From Solirubrobacterales bacterium (GTDB lineage: Bacteria > Actinomycetota > Thermoleophilia > Solirubrobacterales > Solirubrobacteraceae): a stretch of 5,925 nt of DNA. This document shows, one piece after another, positions 5,838 to 5,925 of the stretch; position 1 is the first letter of the stretch; each line of letters starts with the position of its first letter. The stretch lies in contig WQXW01000126.1 in assembly GCA_009781575.1 (NCBI GenBank), positions 1 to 5,925 of the forward strand, in the 5' to 3' direction. The position numbers and the translations under genes are program-made. The notes beneath the pieces were generated by a model. It saw only the letters and a program-made list of their open reading frames with translations, was not told the DNA's origin and ran no database searches.

Positions 5838-5925
5838 CTAGCGCGGCTTGTAGAGCACGACCTCGTTGACCGCCACTTCGCCGGGCGCGGAGGCGGTGGA
5901 GCCGGGCGGGGCTTCGGAGATCCAG
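5838..5925 (-). CDS. C-terminal end of an unrecognised protein (partial)
   Basis: A minus-strand frame enters from the right edge and ends at TAG 5840-5838. The last 28 residues include WISEAPPG near the edge and finish with EVAVNEVVLYKPR. The pattern of a Gly/Pro/Ser turn followed by an alternating hydrophobic strand ending in VVLY resembles the closing strand of a beta-sandwich domain such as discoidin-like modules, but 28 residues are too few to name a family. It is convergent with the alpha/beta hydrolase, with 25 bases between the stops. Support comes from this strand-like end and the sensible convergent placement. Confidence 0.5.
   Translation of the reverse strand, partial: WISEAPPGSTASAPGEVAVNEVVLYKPR

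Overview
The window is very GC-rich and densely coded on both strands, with codons ending mostly in G or C and long open shadow frames opposite the real genes. Together with the gene families present (a DipZ-like CcdA, a two-helix membrane cupredoxin, a subfamily I-type haloalkane dehalogenase), this suggests a high-GC actinobacterium, possibly of the Thermoleophilia/Solirubrobacterales type. The assignment is an impression from sequence style, not a placement.

Left part (1-2081, minus strand): three genes are read in the order membrane-anchored cupredoxin, LOG-family phosphoribohydrolase, CcdA/DipZ-type membrane thiol-disulfide reductant transporter (cut by the window's left edge). Gaps are short (43 and 72 bases), so they could be one transcript. 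The first and third work outside the membrane in copper or thiol redox; the LOG enzyme is cytosolic and looks like a passenger. A haloalkane dehalogenase-like alpha/beta hydrolase (2164-3045, plus) starts divergently from the cupredoxin.

Middle (3046-4534): a short-chain dehydrogenase/reductase gene on the minus strand converges on the dehalogenase-like gene. It has a complete catalytic core of about 277 residues plus a 135-residue disordered tail built from two different in-frame peptide repeats. About 145 bases past its stop, an A/T-rich island holds a good intrinsic terminator for that strand.

Right part (4535-5925): a gene-free divergent region of about 300 bases carries two copies of a CG-rich palindrome 20 bp apart. 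It is followed by an alpha/beta hydrolase (4850-5812, plus) that keeps its nucleophile and acid but shows no catalytic histidine in the usual place. The last 88 bases are the C-terminal end of an unrecognised convergent minus-strand gene.

No RNA gene, CRISPR array, insertion sequence or phage gene was seen. No clear multi-gene defence or biosynthetic system is visible. The most notable points are the repeat-built SDR tail and two alpha/beta hydrolases that each deviate at a residue expected to matter for catalysis.
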